Below the pieces are notes generated by a model. It saw only the letters and a list, made by a program, of their open reading frames with translations, ran no database searches and was not told the origin of the DNA. This document shows, in pieces, positions 24,001 through 35,677 of a stretch of 64,000 nt of DNA (position 1 is the first letter of the stretch; every line of letters begins with the position of its first letter). The translations under genes and the position numbers were made by a program. The stretch is from Lithobates sylvaticus (taxonomy: Eukaryota > Chordata > Amphibia > Anura > Ranidae): assembly GCA_028564925.1 (NCBI GenBank), contig CM053030.1, positions 1,440,709-1,504,708 of the forward strand, written 5' to 3'.

Positions 24001-24765
24001 TCCACACCCAAAGTATAACACCAGAGGCTGCAATGGTATCTCCATGTTATCATATCCTCTCCTAGCAAACAGATGATCTGCATGAAAACTGCATTAATGT
24101 TTGAGTTACTGAGCTCTGTAAACAATAGGGACGATGCGAGGACTAGAGCACCACCTGCTGGATGAAAACGAGAATACACAATATACATGAGCACATTTCA
24201 GATTTACCCAAAAAAAGAAAAATATTCCTGAAATTTTAATGTTTTATTCCTGCTGATAATAAAAGAAATCTTTAAAAAACTGCTGTACATTCTTTAGCCC
24301 CAACATTTGTTGACATTGCCCGCCCCCCCCCTCCTCATTTACTGTTCTTTATACAAGAAAATGACAGCTACTCTCTGGCTGCTTTGGCACCTCCCCCAAA
24401 CAGGTGTAACAATATCAGATGGACGAATTACCTTTCTTTCCTCTAACAAATGGCCCGCCTCCATTTCTGTGTCTGGGACCGGCAGACATAACACTCCATC
24501 CTTCAGATGAGATCACAATACTGGAAGGTGTCAGAAGAGAAAAACTTCCCGACTGGTGTACAATGTACACGGGGGTGAGCCCGGAATGGTATTTCTGGGG
24601 GTGCCAGGGGTGTGGTGGTTTTGTTCTTGTGTTGTATGGAAGAAGCCTGCCATTGCCCCCCCCCCCCCCTGCAGGGAACACAGAGGTGCTTTTGTCAGCA
24701 CCCTCGCCCCTGACTGTGGAATTTTCTCCATGCAGCACCCATCCCACACACCCTGTCCCCCACTG
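24001..24765. other. Unassigned sequence between arrays
   Basis: Mixed sequence with weak open frames. An acceptor-like CCCCCAAACAG at about 24400 precedes an open plus-strand stretch (24419-24766), but no donor or family match supports an exon. A C run lies at 24657-24669. Confidence 0.3.
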
Positions 24766-26580
24766 AGATCTGCACACCCTCAGACCCCCTCTCCCAACAA
24801 CCCTGTCCCAACCCCACTCTCCCAACAACCCCAACTCTCTCCCAACAACCCTGTCCACACCCCCCCTCGACCCCAACCCCCCACTCTCCCAACTGAACCC
24901 TCCCAACCCCACTCTCCCAACAAACCTGTCCCAACCCCACTCTCCCAACAACCCTGTCCCAACCCCACTCTCCCAAAACCCTGTCCCAACCCCACTCTCC
25001 CAACAACCCCTGTCCCCACCCCACTCCCACACCTCCCAACAAACCCCCAACCTGTCCCAACCCACCCCCTGTCCCCCCACCACTCTCCCCAACAACCTGT
25101 CCCAACCCCACTCTCCCAACATCCCTGTCCCAACCCCACTCTCCCAACAAACCTGTCCCAACCCCACTCTCCCAACAACCCTGTCCCAACCCCACTCTCC
25201 CAACAAACCTGTCCCAACCCCACTCTCCAACAAACCTGTCCCAACCCCACTCTCCCAACAACCCTGTCCCACCCCACCCCCCACTCTCCCAACAACCCTG
25301 TCCCAACCCCACTCTCCCAACAACCCTGTCCCAACCCCTCTCTCCCTGTCCCACCTGTCCCTCCCACTCTCCCAACAACCCTGTCCCAAACCCACTCTCC
25401 CACAAACCCTGTCCCCATTCCTCTCCCCCACCCCCACTCTCCCACCAACCCTGTCCCAACCCCACTCTCCCAACAACCCTGTCCCAACACCACTCTCCCA
25501 ACAACCCTGTCCCAACCCCACTCTCCCAACAACCCTGTCCCAACACCACTCTCCCAACAACCCTGTCCCAACCCCACTCTCCCAACAACCCTGTCCCAAC
25601 CCCACTCTCCCAACAACCCTGTCCCAACCCCACTCTCCCAACAAACCTGTCCCAACCCCACTCTCCCAACAACCCTGTCCCAACCCCACTCTCCCAACAA
25701 ACCTGTCCCAACCCCACTCTCCCAACAACCCTGTCCCAACCCCACTCTCCCAACAACCCTGTCCCAATCTACCTCTCCCACTGACCCTGTCCCAGCCTCC
25801 CTCTCCCACTGACCCCATTCTGGCCTCCCATTCCTAGCATCCTTCTCCCAACAACCCTGTCCCAACCCCACTCTCCCAACAACCCTGTCCCTTTCTACCT
25901 CTCCCACTGGCCCTGTTCCAACCCCACTCTCCCAACAACCCTGTCCCAACCCCACTCTCCCAACAACCCTGTCCCAACACCACTCTCCCAACAACCCTGT
26001 CCCAACCCCACTCTCCCAACAACCCTGTCCCAACCCCACTCTCCCAACAACCCTGTCCCAACACCACTCTCCCAACAACCCTGTCCCAATCTACCTCTCC
26101 CGCTGACCCTGTCCCAATCTACCTCTCCCGCTGACCCTGTCCCAGCCTCCCTCTCCCACTGACCCCATTCTGGCCTCCCATTCCTAGCATCCTTCTCCCA
26201 CTGGCCCTGTCCCAACCCCACTCTCCCAACAACCCTGTCCCAACCCCACTCTCCCAACAACCCTGTCCCAAACCCACTCTCCCAACAACCCTGTCCCAAC
26301 CCCACTCTCCCAACAAACCTGTCCCAACCCCACTCTCCCAACAACCCTGTCCCAACCCCACTCTCCCAACAACCCTGTCCCTTTCTACTTCTCCCACTGA
26401 CCCTGTCCCAGCCTCCCTCTCCCAACAACCCTGTCCCAATCTACCTCTCCCGCTGACCCTGTCCCAGCCTCCCTCTCCCACTGACCCCATTCTGGCCTCC
26501 CATTCCTAGCATCCTTCTCCCAACAACCCTGTCCCAACCCCACTCTCCCAACAACCCTGTCCCCCCACCACTCTCCCCCT
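24766..26580 (+). repeat. 29-bp minisatellite
   Basis: The unit combines CAACCCCACTCTCCCAA and CAACCCTGTCCC. Variant patches (CTGACCCCATTCTGGCCTCC) recur at about 25809, 26160 and 26484 and link it to the neighbouring array at 21215-24000. Long open frames (up to 467 codons) are artefacts. Confidence 0.93.
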
Positions 26581-27355
26581 GCCCACCAGCCCTGTTCCAA
26601 CCTCCGCCTGCCCCCTCCCAGCCTTCCTTTATCACCTGTCCCAGTCTCCCTTTCCCACTGTCCCCGTCCTTTGTCTCCCTCATACATCAACCCCACCCCT
26701 GTCTTCACACTTCCACAAGCTGTATACCTCTCACCTTTACAGGCTCCAGAATAAACAAACCACAGCCTCCCACCTGTCACCCTATTACCTCACCCCTAGT
26801 GTCATAAGTGGTATCACCCTCACACGTTGTTGCATTACCTCCCTTTACTGACCACATCCATAAGTGTATAAATTGTTCTGAATATACAGGATTTATGACT
26901 CAGGCAGAAAGTCAAAGGCAGCCATATTAAGTAGCAGTGAGTGGTGGCAGCCCACCGGATCTCCCTTAGTGCGAGAGGGGAAGATTCTGTGTGGTCGCAC
27001 ACAGCGGAGACCTCCACCCCCCTAAACAGGACAGAATGGTCAGAGGACAGTGGTGGAGGTGTGATTGGGCCAAGAACAGGACTGTCACCACCTAAAAGAG
27101 CATCTCCAGAAATATTCCACCATTACAGATGGGTGAAAATTACTTTTCATTGGAAATAAATGGAGGCAAAAGGCGTCTAGAACTACAATGGGTCATTCCT
27201 GATCCATAGGCTTGCATACTGGGATCTCGATCTCCATGAATTGCCCCCCCCCCCCCGAAAGCTCACTGAGGGTTCAGCCATGCCCTAGATTTTTCCATCA
27301 ACTCTTCTAAGCGTGCAGCCTTGTCTTCTGCTCACAACAGCCTCACATTTATTTC
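26581..27355. other. Unassigned sequence; left part duplicated at 28500-28775
   Basis: 26640-26880 is homologous to 28500-28775, sharing words such as CTCATACATCAACCC, GTGTCATAAGTGGT and CCATAAGTGTATAAATTGT. The remainder is mixed sequence without a recognisable gene. Confidence 0.6.
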
Positions 27356-28590
27356 CTGCAAAGCTTGTCCCAGCCTCCTTGTCCCATCCTCCCTCTCCAA
27401 CTGGCCCTATCCCAGCCTCCCTCTCCCAACCTCCCTCTCCTATCTAGCCCCGTCCCAACCTCCCTTTCCCACAGGCCCCATCCCGGCCTCTCTCTCCCAC
27501 CAGCCCTGTCCTGGCCATCCTCTCCCACTGGCTCCGTCCCGGCCATCCTCTCCTTCCGGCCTCATCCCAACCTCCCTCTCCCACCAGCCCAGTCCTGGCC
27601 TCTCTCTCCCACCGGCCCCGTCCCAACCTCTCTTTCCAGAAGGCCCCATCCCAGCCTCTCTTTCCCACCGGCCCCGTCCCGGCCAACCTCTCCCACCGGC
27701 CCCGTCCCAACCTCCCTCTCCCACCGGCCCCGTCCCAACCTCCCTCTCCCACCGGCCCCGTCCCGGCATCCTCTCCCACCGGCCCCATCCCAACCTCCCT
27801 CTCCCACCGGCCCCGTCCCGGCATCCTCTCCCACCGGCCCGTCCCAACCTCCCTCTCCCACCGGCCCAGTCCTGGCTATCCTCTCCCACTGGCCCCGTCC
27901 CCGGCCATCCTCTCCCACCGGCCCCATCCCAACCTTCCTCTCCCAGCGGCCCAGTCCTGGCCATTCTCTCCCACTGGCCCCGTCCCGGCCATCCTCTCCC
28001 ACCGGCCCAGTCCTGGCCTCCCTCTCCCACCGGCCCTGTCCCAACCTCCCTTTCCCACAGGCCCCATCCCAACCTCCCTTTCCCACAGGCCCCATCCCAG
28101 CCTCTCTCTCCGGCCTGGCCATCCTCTCCCACCGGCCCCATCCTGGCCATCCTCTCCCACCGGCCCCGTCCTGGCCATCCTCTCCCACCGGCCCCGTCCT
28201 GGCCATCCTCTCCCACTCGCCCCATCCCAGCCATCCTCTCCCACCGGCCCGTCCCAACCTCCCTCTCCCAAGGCCCGTCCCAACCTCCCTCTCCCACCGG
28301 CCCCATCCTGGCCATCCTCTCCCACCGGCCCCGCCCCGGCCATCCTCTCCCATCGGCCCTGTCCCAACCTCCCTCTCCCACCGGCCCAGTCCTGGCCTAC
28401 CTCTACCACAGGCCCCGTCCCAACTTCCCTCTCTCATCCTGCCTTGTCCCCACCACACTCTCCCACCAGCCCCGTCCCAGTCTCCCTCTCCCTCTGGCCC
28501 TGTCCTTTGTCTGCCTCATACATCAACCCTATCCCTGTCTTCCCCTTATACTAGCCCTATACCTCCCACCCTAACAGGTTCCAGAATATG
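27356..28590 (+). repeat. C-rich 25-26-bp minisatellite
   Basis: The unit contains CCTCTCCCACCGGCCCCGTC plus CCAAC or CTGGCCA. Frames of 400 or more codons are open on both strands because of periodicity. Its right flank is homologous to that of the array at 24766-26580. Confidence 0.93.
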
Positions 28591-29036
28591 AAAACCACAG
28601 CCCCCCCACCTATTATCCCACTACCTCACCCTGGTGTCATAAGTGGTGTCACCCCCACACTTTGTTACATTGTCTCCTTCTACTTAATGACCTCATTGCC
28701 CTTTTACCCTGTGACCATGTTGCCACTTCGCCCTGTGGCCATCTTCCCCCATCCATAAGTGTATAAATTGTGCCTCGGACTGATTTCAGAAGCAGAAATT
28801 GCGAACCTATCTGATAACCTTAACAATTAGGACAAAGGAGAGTTGATCTGATTGGCTGGCACTATTTACACGTTTCAATTTCTGTACTTTCTATGAATTT
28901 GTCAGTGAAAAGTTCCACATTCATCAAAGTCCCGTACTGCTTACAGACAAATGGTGATTGGAGGGATAAATAAATGAACGGTGGGATCTAATTAATCAGT
29001 GGCTGGTCCTTGTAGAATTCGAGCTGTCGGCAGCAC
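28591..29036. other. Intergenic sequence 3' of the KRAB-like zinc-finger gene
   Basis: The first 190 bp is the duplicate of 26690-26880. The rest is unassigned and presumably includes the 3' untranslated region of the minus-strand gene ending at 29037. No clear minus-strand AATAAA was found here. Confidence 0.4.
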
Positions 29037-29881
29037 CTAATCGTATTGGAAGCCGGCGGTGGAGGTCAGGAGGTTCTGCAGGAAAGCCGTGGAGAGCTGC
29101 AGGTGTTGGTGAAGTTTGAGACAGGAGTCTCCTGTGGAGTCCAGCTTTGTGTCCTCTTCTGTGCTCCTGGCCGGGAGGAACTGTGGAAGTTTGTAGACTT
29201 TCTTTGGTGGAGGGGCCACGGGTCGCAGTAATAGTTTGTCCCGAGCATGAATCTTCTGATGCCGATTGAACTGGAAAAGATAAGAGAAAGTCCGTCCACA
29301 CTCTACACATGGGAAGAGCTTTGTGGACTGCAGTGGCCCATCTGTGGACACAACGTGGTCACCCTGAGAAGAAATGGGATGCGCCTCTTGGTTACCCAAC
29401 AAACTCTGTTGGGAACTGCCGTGTGTCTCACATGTAGGCTGCTTCGATGACTTGTCCTCTCTGTGAATCTTCTCGTGGTTCTTCAGATGTTGGTTGTACA
29501 GGAAACTTTTTTTACAAAAGGAACACTGAAAGGACTTTTCTACAAGTGGAGCCCCTAGGTCATCTTGCCTCGTCTGTGCGGCTGACCAATCGCCTTTGCC
29601 ATCAACCTGCTGACAATCTGCCACTTGAAACTGTCTACTCCACTGTGGTGAGTCCACGATGAGAGTCTGCTGGTCCCCTATCCAGGAATGCTGAGGTATA
29701 ATTGTATTGTGTGGAATCACGAGGGCCACAGGAAACACGGCCTCTGACTGCTGGTGGTGGGCCTCGAGAAGATTGGAACAGCCAGAATGGACATCCCACA
29801 GTTGTGTCTGGATGGTACTCAGCTCTCCCTTAGAGCCAACATTGATATTCTCCACCTGAATGAGGGTCAGGAAATCTGATT
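29037..29881 (-). CDS. Exon 4: two C2H2 zinc fingers and stop
   Basis: The acceptor reads TTCATTTCTGCAG before AATCAGATTTCCTG. It finishes a split Glu codon, then encodes 280 residues. Finger 1 (C-x2-C-x12-H-x3-H, CSFCKKSF...HEKIH) is near residue 450 of the protein and finger 2 (CVECGRTF...HQKIH) about 60 residues later. The tail, KLDSTGDSCLKLHQHLQL and on, is not recognisable. Confidence 0.85.
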
Positions 29882-32800
29882 CTGCAGAAATGAAGAGGAG
29901 AAATATTACATTTCTATCCAACCACAAGACAACATAAAACCGATTGGAGGAGGCTGAACACCTCACATCGGGCATACAAAAAGGCCAATATACCATTATC
30001 TATATGAGATGGTGATTGAAGTGCTACTGCATATTTCCTGCTGAATACGGAAGCTCAACCGCGCTCATGGCAATTAATATCCATGTCCTACACCCACCTC
30101 ACCCCATCATCTTTCACAAAGCAAGCGGTTTGTGTTGGCCCTTGGATAGCCCCGAAAAATGGGAGAAGCTTGTGCTGGACATTGGACAGATCTATGCATG
30201 TGAGGGTCCAATATCCAGTCATAGACTCATCTATCTGAAGAATATTCTTTATAATTACACAAAATAAAGTCGCAGGGCCCCCACCACTTCAGATAACTTA
30301 CCTGAGAAAAGGGTGCTGGTCGGTGTTTGAACTTCACCTCTGATGGTAAAGACATCTGTAGGATTACACAAGCCCGATACAGGACCACATGTCTCTTCAT
30401 TACGATTAGTTGTGTCTGTTTTTACAAAATTCTCATTATTAACCACATGAGAGCCACTGAGACTTGGGACAATGGAGGTCCCTGTGTTCTGGTTCACAAA
30501 GCCATCTCCTGGGTTCTTCAAGGTTGTCTGTGTATCTAGGCTAAACAAGCTCTCCAGGGTTGTGAAAGTCTTAGTGTCCAGGCTTACCAAACCATCTATG
30601 GAGCTCTCCAGGGTTGTGAACGTTTTAGCATCCAGGCTTACCAAACCATCTCTTGGGCTCTCCAAGGTTCTGAACGTCTTAATGTCCAGGCTTACCAAAC
30701 CATCTCCTGAGCTCTCCAAGGTTCTGAACGTCTTAATGTCCAGGCTTACCAAACCATCTCCTGGGCTCTCCAGGGTTGTGGCTGTCTCAGAGTCCAGGCT
30801 TACCAAACCATCTATGGTGTTCTCTGGGGTTGTGGATGTCTCAGTGTCCAGGCTGACCAAGCCACCTCCTGGGCTCTCCAGGGTTGTGAAAGTCTTAGTG
30901 TCCAAGCTGAAAAAGCCATCTTCTGGGTTCTCTGACATTTTGAATGTCTCAGTCCCCTCACAAATGGTGTTCTTTCCTGAATGCTCCGGAATAATAACTG
31001 AGCCTCTGTCATAATATAAGGTATCCAAATTGGAGGAGGTTTGTGAAGGTTGATAAGGGAAGGGAGTGGCAGTTCTCATTGCACTCTCCTCCTCCTGAAT
31101 TACAGACATCTCCATTATCTGGATAATGAAGTTCTCCCCAGAGATCTCCTCAATGATGGCACTCTCTTGGGTCAACAGACTGTCTTCAGCACTCTTCTGG
31201 GCTGCCCAACCGTCACCCATCTCCAGCTCTTCCTTTACCTGATACATGAAGCCTGTCAGATACAAAAGTAACAATTATTCCACAAACACAACCTACATGG
31301 CGAACATCTTTAATAAAATCTTTCAGAATATAATCTTTATATCACTAGAGGGATCACCAGCAGGAGGAAGGAGGTCGTGATTCCTCTATATAGCTCTTTA
31401 TATCACTAGAGGGGTCACCAGCAGGAGGAAGGAGGTCCTGATTCCTCTATATATATCTTTATATCACTAGAGGGGTCACCAGCAGGAGGAAGGAGGTCCT
31501 GATTCCTCTATATAGATCTTTATATCACTAGAGGGGTCACCAGCAGGAGGAAGGAGGTCCTGATTCCCTATATAGATCTTTATATCACTAGAGGGATCAC
31601 CAGGAGGAAGGAGGTCCTGATTCCTCTATATAGATCTTTATATCACTAGAGGGAATTTCGTACGAATCGTAAAAAATAATTTAAATCGTTAGTAAAGTTA
31701 CAAATCGTTACGAATCGTTAACGCGGCTAATTAATTGTCGGTTCCCGTTACACACAGAGAACAATTCGAATCCAACTACAAATATCGAATTTCAACTAAT
31801 ACGAAAGAAATTATTATAGCGGATATAACAAATGCTTCGAATGATTCAAATAAATTCGAGATTCAGTTTATCTAATATAGAGAACTGTCCCTGCACAAAG
31901 TGTCATTTTTGCAGGAAAAAAAAGCTATTTAAAATCACTCGCGGCTAATGAATTGTCGGCTCCGTAACACAGAGAACAGTCATTCATTGATAAAAAAAAA
32001 AAAAGGAGTAGGGGTCCACCCAAATTCAATAACCAGGCCCTTCAGGTCTGGTATGTATATTAAGGGGAACCCCAGCCAAAAAAAAAAAAAAATGGTGTGG
32101 GGTCCCCCCTAAATATCCATCCCAGACCCTTCAGGTCTGGGATGGATTTTAAGGGGAACCCCGGCCAAAAAAAATTAAAAAAATGGCGTGGGGTCCCCCT
32201 CAAAATCCATACCAGACCCTTATCCGAGCACCCAACCTGGCAGGCCGCAGGAAAAGAGGGGGGACGAGAGCGCCCCCCCCTCCCGCCTGAACCGTACCAG
32301 GCCACATGCCCTCAACATTGGGAGGATGCTTTGGGGGTCTGAGACCCCCAAAGCACCTTGTCCCCATGTTGATGAGGACAAGGGCCTCATCCCCACAACC
32401 CTGGCCGGTGGTTGTGGGGGTCTGCGGGCGGGGGGCTTATCGGAATCTGGAAGCCTCCTTTAACAAGGGGACCCCCAGATCCCGCCCCCCCCCTGTGTGA
32501 AATGGTAAGGGGGTAAATGGTAAATGGTAAAAATGACAGGAGAAGGTCTTTGACAATTCCTTTATTAAAATCTTCTTTCTTCTGATCTTCCTTTCTTCAT
32601 CCTTCGGTTTCTTCATCTTCTCCTTCCGGCATCTTCTTCCATCTTCTTCTTCCTCCGATCCGCTTCTTCTTGCTCCAGTCTTCTCGTCCGGCATCTTCTT
32701 CCATGGCGTCGGCGTCTGTTCTCGGGCCGCTCCTCGCAATGGGAGGCTCCCGCTGTGTGAGGCTTCGCTCCGGCTGACAGGTCTTTTATAACGGAGGGCA

Positions 32801-35638
32801 CCTTGTGACCCCGCCCCCCCTCTGACGTCATGGGGAAAGCCATAGGGAATTCCCCATGACGTCCCCGTGTGCCAGAGGGGGCGGGGTTACCAGGTGCCCT
32901 CCGTTATAAAAGACCTGTCAGCCGGAGCGAAGCCTCACATAGCGGGAGCCTCCCATTGCGAGGAGCGGCCCGAGAACAGACGCCAACGCCATGGAAGAAG
33001 ATGCCGGACGAGAAGGACGAGAAGACCGGCGCAAGAAGAAGCGGATCGGAGGAAGAAGATGATGGAAGAAGAAGATGGAAGAAGATGCCGGAAGGAGAAG
33101 ATGAAGAAACCGAAGGATGAAGAAAGGAAGAAGGAAGAGCAGAAGAAAGAAGATTTTAATAAAGGAATTGTCAAAGACCGTCTCCTGTCTTTTTTACCAT
33201 TTTTGTCACTTTTTTTGGTGAAATGGTAGGGGTACTTTTGTACCCCCTTACCATTTCACACAGGGGGGGGGCGGGATCTGGGGGTCCCCTTGTTAAAGGG
33301 GGCTTCCAGATTCAGATAAGCCCCCCGCCCGCAGACCCCCACAACCACCGGCCAGGGTTGTGGGGATGAGGCCCTTGTCCCCATCAACATGGGGACAGGG
33401 TGTTTTTGGGGGGACCCCAAAGCACCCTCCCAATGTTGAGGGCATGTGGCCTGGTACAGTTCAGGCGGGAGGGGGGCCGCTCTCGTCCCCCCCTCTTTTC
33501 CTGCGGCCTGCCAGGTTGCGTGCTCGGATAAGGGTCTGGTATGGATTTTGAGGGGGACCCCACGTCATTTTTTTTTGGCTGGGGTTCCCCTTAAAATCCC
33601 TCCCAGACCTCAAGGGTCTGGTATGGATTTTTAGGGGGACCCCACGCCATTTTTTTTTTTTTTTTGGCTGGGGTTCCCCTTAATATCCATAGCAGACCTG
33701 AAGGGCCTGGTTATTGAATTTGGGGGGACCCCCCACGCTTTTTTTTATCAATGACTTCAATGAATGACTGTTCTCTGTGTTACGGATCCGACAATTCATT
33801 TGCTGGCAATAGCCGCGAGTGATTTTAAATAGCTTTTTTTCCTGCAAAAATGACATTGTGCAGAGACAGTTCTCTATATTAGATATACTGAATCTCGAAT
33901 CATTCAAATCATTCGAAGCATTCGTTATATCCGCTATTATAATTTCTTTCATATTAGTTGAAATTAGATATTTGGTAGTAGTTGGATTCGAATTGTTCTC
34001 TGTGTTACGGGAACCGGCAATTAGCCGCGAGTGATTTTAAATAGCTTTTTTTCCTGCAAAAATGACACCTTGTACAGAGACCGTTCTAAGCACGGGAAAC
34101 GTGACACTTTGTCATTCGAATCATTCGTTATATCCGCTATAATAATTTCTTTCATATTAGTTGAAATTCGATATTTGGTAGTCGGATTAGAATCATTTCG
34201 GCAACGAAATTCGTAAACGGAATTTCGTATTCCGTACGGAATTCGTATTAGAAAAAATTCGTACTACGGATTCGTAAATTAATTCGAGTTATATGAAAAA
34301 TTTGATTCAGAGGTCAGCAGTTCGTAAGAAGACCAGCATTGGCCACCCCAGTATTTCTCTGATTGGACAATCAGTTTTCATCTTACCGAGCGATTGGAAA
34401 AGCTCTGCTGTGTCTCTCATCACCGTCCTGTAGAGTTCCTTCTGCCAGGTGTCCAGGCCCATCCACTCCTCCTCCGAGAACGTCAAAGTGTCCTGAAATG
34501 TGCGCAGAACCTGCCAGAGATGGAGAGGCAGGAAATCGGGAAATTGTGCGTGATGTCATACTATCCATGGTGAGATGGGAAGTGGTGTGTGATGTCATAC
34601 TATCCATGGTGAGATGGGAAGTGGTGTGTGATGTCATACTATCCATGATGAGATGGGAAGTGGTGTGTGATGTCATACTATCCATGGTGAGATGGGAAGT
34701 GGTGTGTGATGTCATACTATCCATGATGAGATGGGAAGTGGTGTGTGATGTCATACTATCCATGGTGAGATGGGAAGTGGTGTGTGATGTCATACTATCC
34801 ATGGTGAGATGGGAAGTGGCGTGTGATGTCATACTATCCATGGTGAGATGGGAAGTGGTGTGTGATGTCATACCATACATGGTGAGATGGGAAGTGGTGT
34901 GTGATGTCATGGGTGAGATGGGAAGTGGAGTGTGATGTCATGGTGAGATGGGAAGTGGTGTGTGATGTCATACTATCCATGGTGAGATGGGAAGTGGTGT
35001 GTGATGTCATACTATCCATGGTGAGATGGGAAGTGGTGTGTGATGTCATACCATACATGGTGAGATGGGAAGTGGTGTGTGATGTCATGGGTGAGATGGG
35101 AAGTGGAGTGTGATGTCATGGTGAGATGGGAAGTGGTGTGTGATGTCATGGGTGAGATGGGAAGTGGAGTGTGATGTCATACTATCCATGGTGAGATGGG
35201 AAGTGGTGTGTGAAGTCATACCATACATGGTGAGATGGGAAGTGGTGTGTGATGTCATACTATCCATGGTGAGATGGGAAGTGGTGTGTGATGTCATACT
35301 ATCCATGGTGAGATGGGAAGTGGTGTGTGATGTCATACCATACATGGTGAGATGGGAAGTGGTGTGTGATGTCATACTATCCATGGTGAGATGGGAAGTG
35401 GTGTGTGATGTCATACTATCCATGGTGAGATGGGAAGTGGAGTGTGATGTCATGGTGAGATGGGAAGTGGTGTGTGATGTCATGGTGAGATGGATGGTAT
35501 GACATCACTAATGATAAACCTTCATATCATTACTAAGTATCACCATTAAGGAGGACCTGTACTCACACTACGGAGGCAGCTACTACGTACCGGTACACAG
35601 ATCTCCCCATCACTTTCCACCAGAAACTTTTCGCTCAT
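29037..35638 (-). CDS. KRAB-like C2H2 zinc-finger protein, four coding exons, 655 residues
   Basis: Predicted nuclear DNA-binding protein. Exon 1 (35638-35591) gives MSEKFLVESDGEICVP. Exon 2 (34510-34387) is a KRAB-like box, TLTFSEEEWMGLDTWQKELY then RTVMRDTAELFQSL, keeping the EEW, LY and VM positions. Exon 3 (31252-30302) starts FMYQVKEELEMGDGW and carries about nine 18-residue repeats. Exon 4 (29881-29037) has two C2H2 fingers (FQCSFCKKSFLYNQHLKNH, FPCVECGRTFSYLFQFNRH). All junctions are GT/AG and the phases agree (0, 1, 1). Two fingers, 60 residues apart and without standard TGEKP linkers, is few for this family. KRAB boxes usually recruit repressors; whether this divergent one does is unknown. 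Start chosen as the first ATG before the KRAB exon. Confidence 0.8.
30302..31252 (-). CDS. Exon 3: acidic linker with 18-residue tandem repeats
   Basis: The acceptor TGACAG and donor CAG/GTAAGT are strong. The exon is 951 bp and begins with two bases that complete the Gly codon opened by the KRAB exon. Its first part, KEELEMGDGWAAQKSAEDS, is the usual style of linker after KRAB-like boxes in amphibian zinc-finger genes. Residues encoded at about 30490-30930 are 18-residue repeats of the form DGLVSLDTKTFTTLESPG, likely disordered. Confidence 0.85.
30490..30930 (-). repeat. 54-bp coding minisatellite within exon 3
   Basis: About eight to nine copies of a 54-bp (18-codon) unit encode DGLVSLDxxTxTTLESPG with few substitutions. 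The reading frame is kept throughout, as expected for a translated repeat. One copy is shortened (LFSLDTQTTLKNPG). Confidence 0.9.
31330..31650 (+). repeat. 61-bp tandem repeat in intron 2
   Basis: About five and a half copies of a 61-bp unit containing TATATCACTAGAGGGGTCAC and CAGCAGGAGGAAGGAGGTCC. The last copy runs straight into the foldback element that follows. Confidence 0.92.
31650..34300. mobile_element. 2.6-kb foldback element with divergent promoter-like centre
   Basis: Two arms of about 1.2-1.4 kb are inverted copies meeting near 32845 at a palindrome (TCATGGGGAA.../TTCCCCATGA). Matching words in the arms include CCAGGCCCTTCAGGTCTGGT, CTCGCGGCTAATGAATTGTC and GACCCCCAGATCCCGCCCCC. 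TATAAAA boxes face outwards at 32784-32790 (minus) and 32905-32911 (plus), and AATAAA signals lie at 32561-32566 (minus) and 33158-33163 (plus). Lys/Glu-rich open frames in both arms (120 and 100 codons) may be chance in GAAGAAGA-type sequence. A shorter relative is inside 50527-53269. No target duplication was established. Confidence 0.7.
32784..32911. promoter_or_regulatory. Divergent TATA boxes at the foldback centre
   Basis: GTTATAAAAGACCTGTCAGC occurs in both orientations either side of the palindrome centre. GC-rich words (GGGGCGGGG) and a GACGTCA CRE-like site lie just upstream of each. The spacing and symmetry look like a two-way RNA polymerase II promoter; activity is inferred. Confidence 0.45.
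34387..34510 (-). CDS. Exon 2: KRAB-like box
   Basis: A 124-bp exon with acceptor CATCTCTGGCAG and donor CG/GTAAGA. It encodes VLRTFQDTLTFSEEEWMGLD, then TWQKELYRTVMRDTAELFQS and L, with one base left over. It matches the A-box pattern FSxEEWxxLDxxQxxLYRxVM. The polypyrimidine side of the acceptor runs into the 39-bp array beginning at about 34540. Confidence 0.85.
34540..35500 (+). repeat. 39-bp minisatellite in intron 1
   Basis: About 24 copies of a 39-bp unit with GATGTCATACTATCCATGGT and GAGATGGGAAGTGGTGTGT; shorter copies lack the TACTATCC part. It occupies nearly the whole intron between exon 1 and the KRAB exon. 39 is divisible by three, so frames stay open on both strands without meaning. 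Confidence 0.95.
35591..35638 (-). CDS. Exon 1: first coding exon, MSEKFLVESDGEICVP
   Basis: ATG at 35638-35636; donor ACCG/GTACGT after 16 codons in phase 0, which fits the phase-0 start of the KRAB exon. The sequence upstream stays open for some codons, so a further exon or earlier start is possible. X-box-like motifs lie 40-170 bp upstream. Confidence 0.65.
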
Positions 35639-35677
35639 GATTGTCGACCATGAGACAAGCCCAGCCCTTTTGTGATG

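Noticed and set aside
24415-26078. Minus-strand frames of 350-470 codons rich in GLGQGCWESG
   Set aside because: Translation of a 29-bp minisatellite in several frames at once; not a gene.
28591-29036. Minus-strand poly(A) signal for the KRAB-like gene
   Set aside because: AATAAA near 28967 is on the plus strand; no minus-strand signal was seen.
32437-33229. Lys/Glu-rich frames in both arms of the foldback
   Set aside because: Mirror copies in GAAGAAGA-rich sequence with no recognisable domain; kept as an observation, not as genes.
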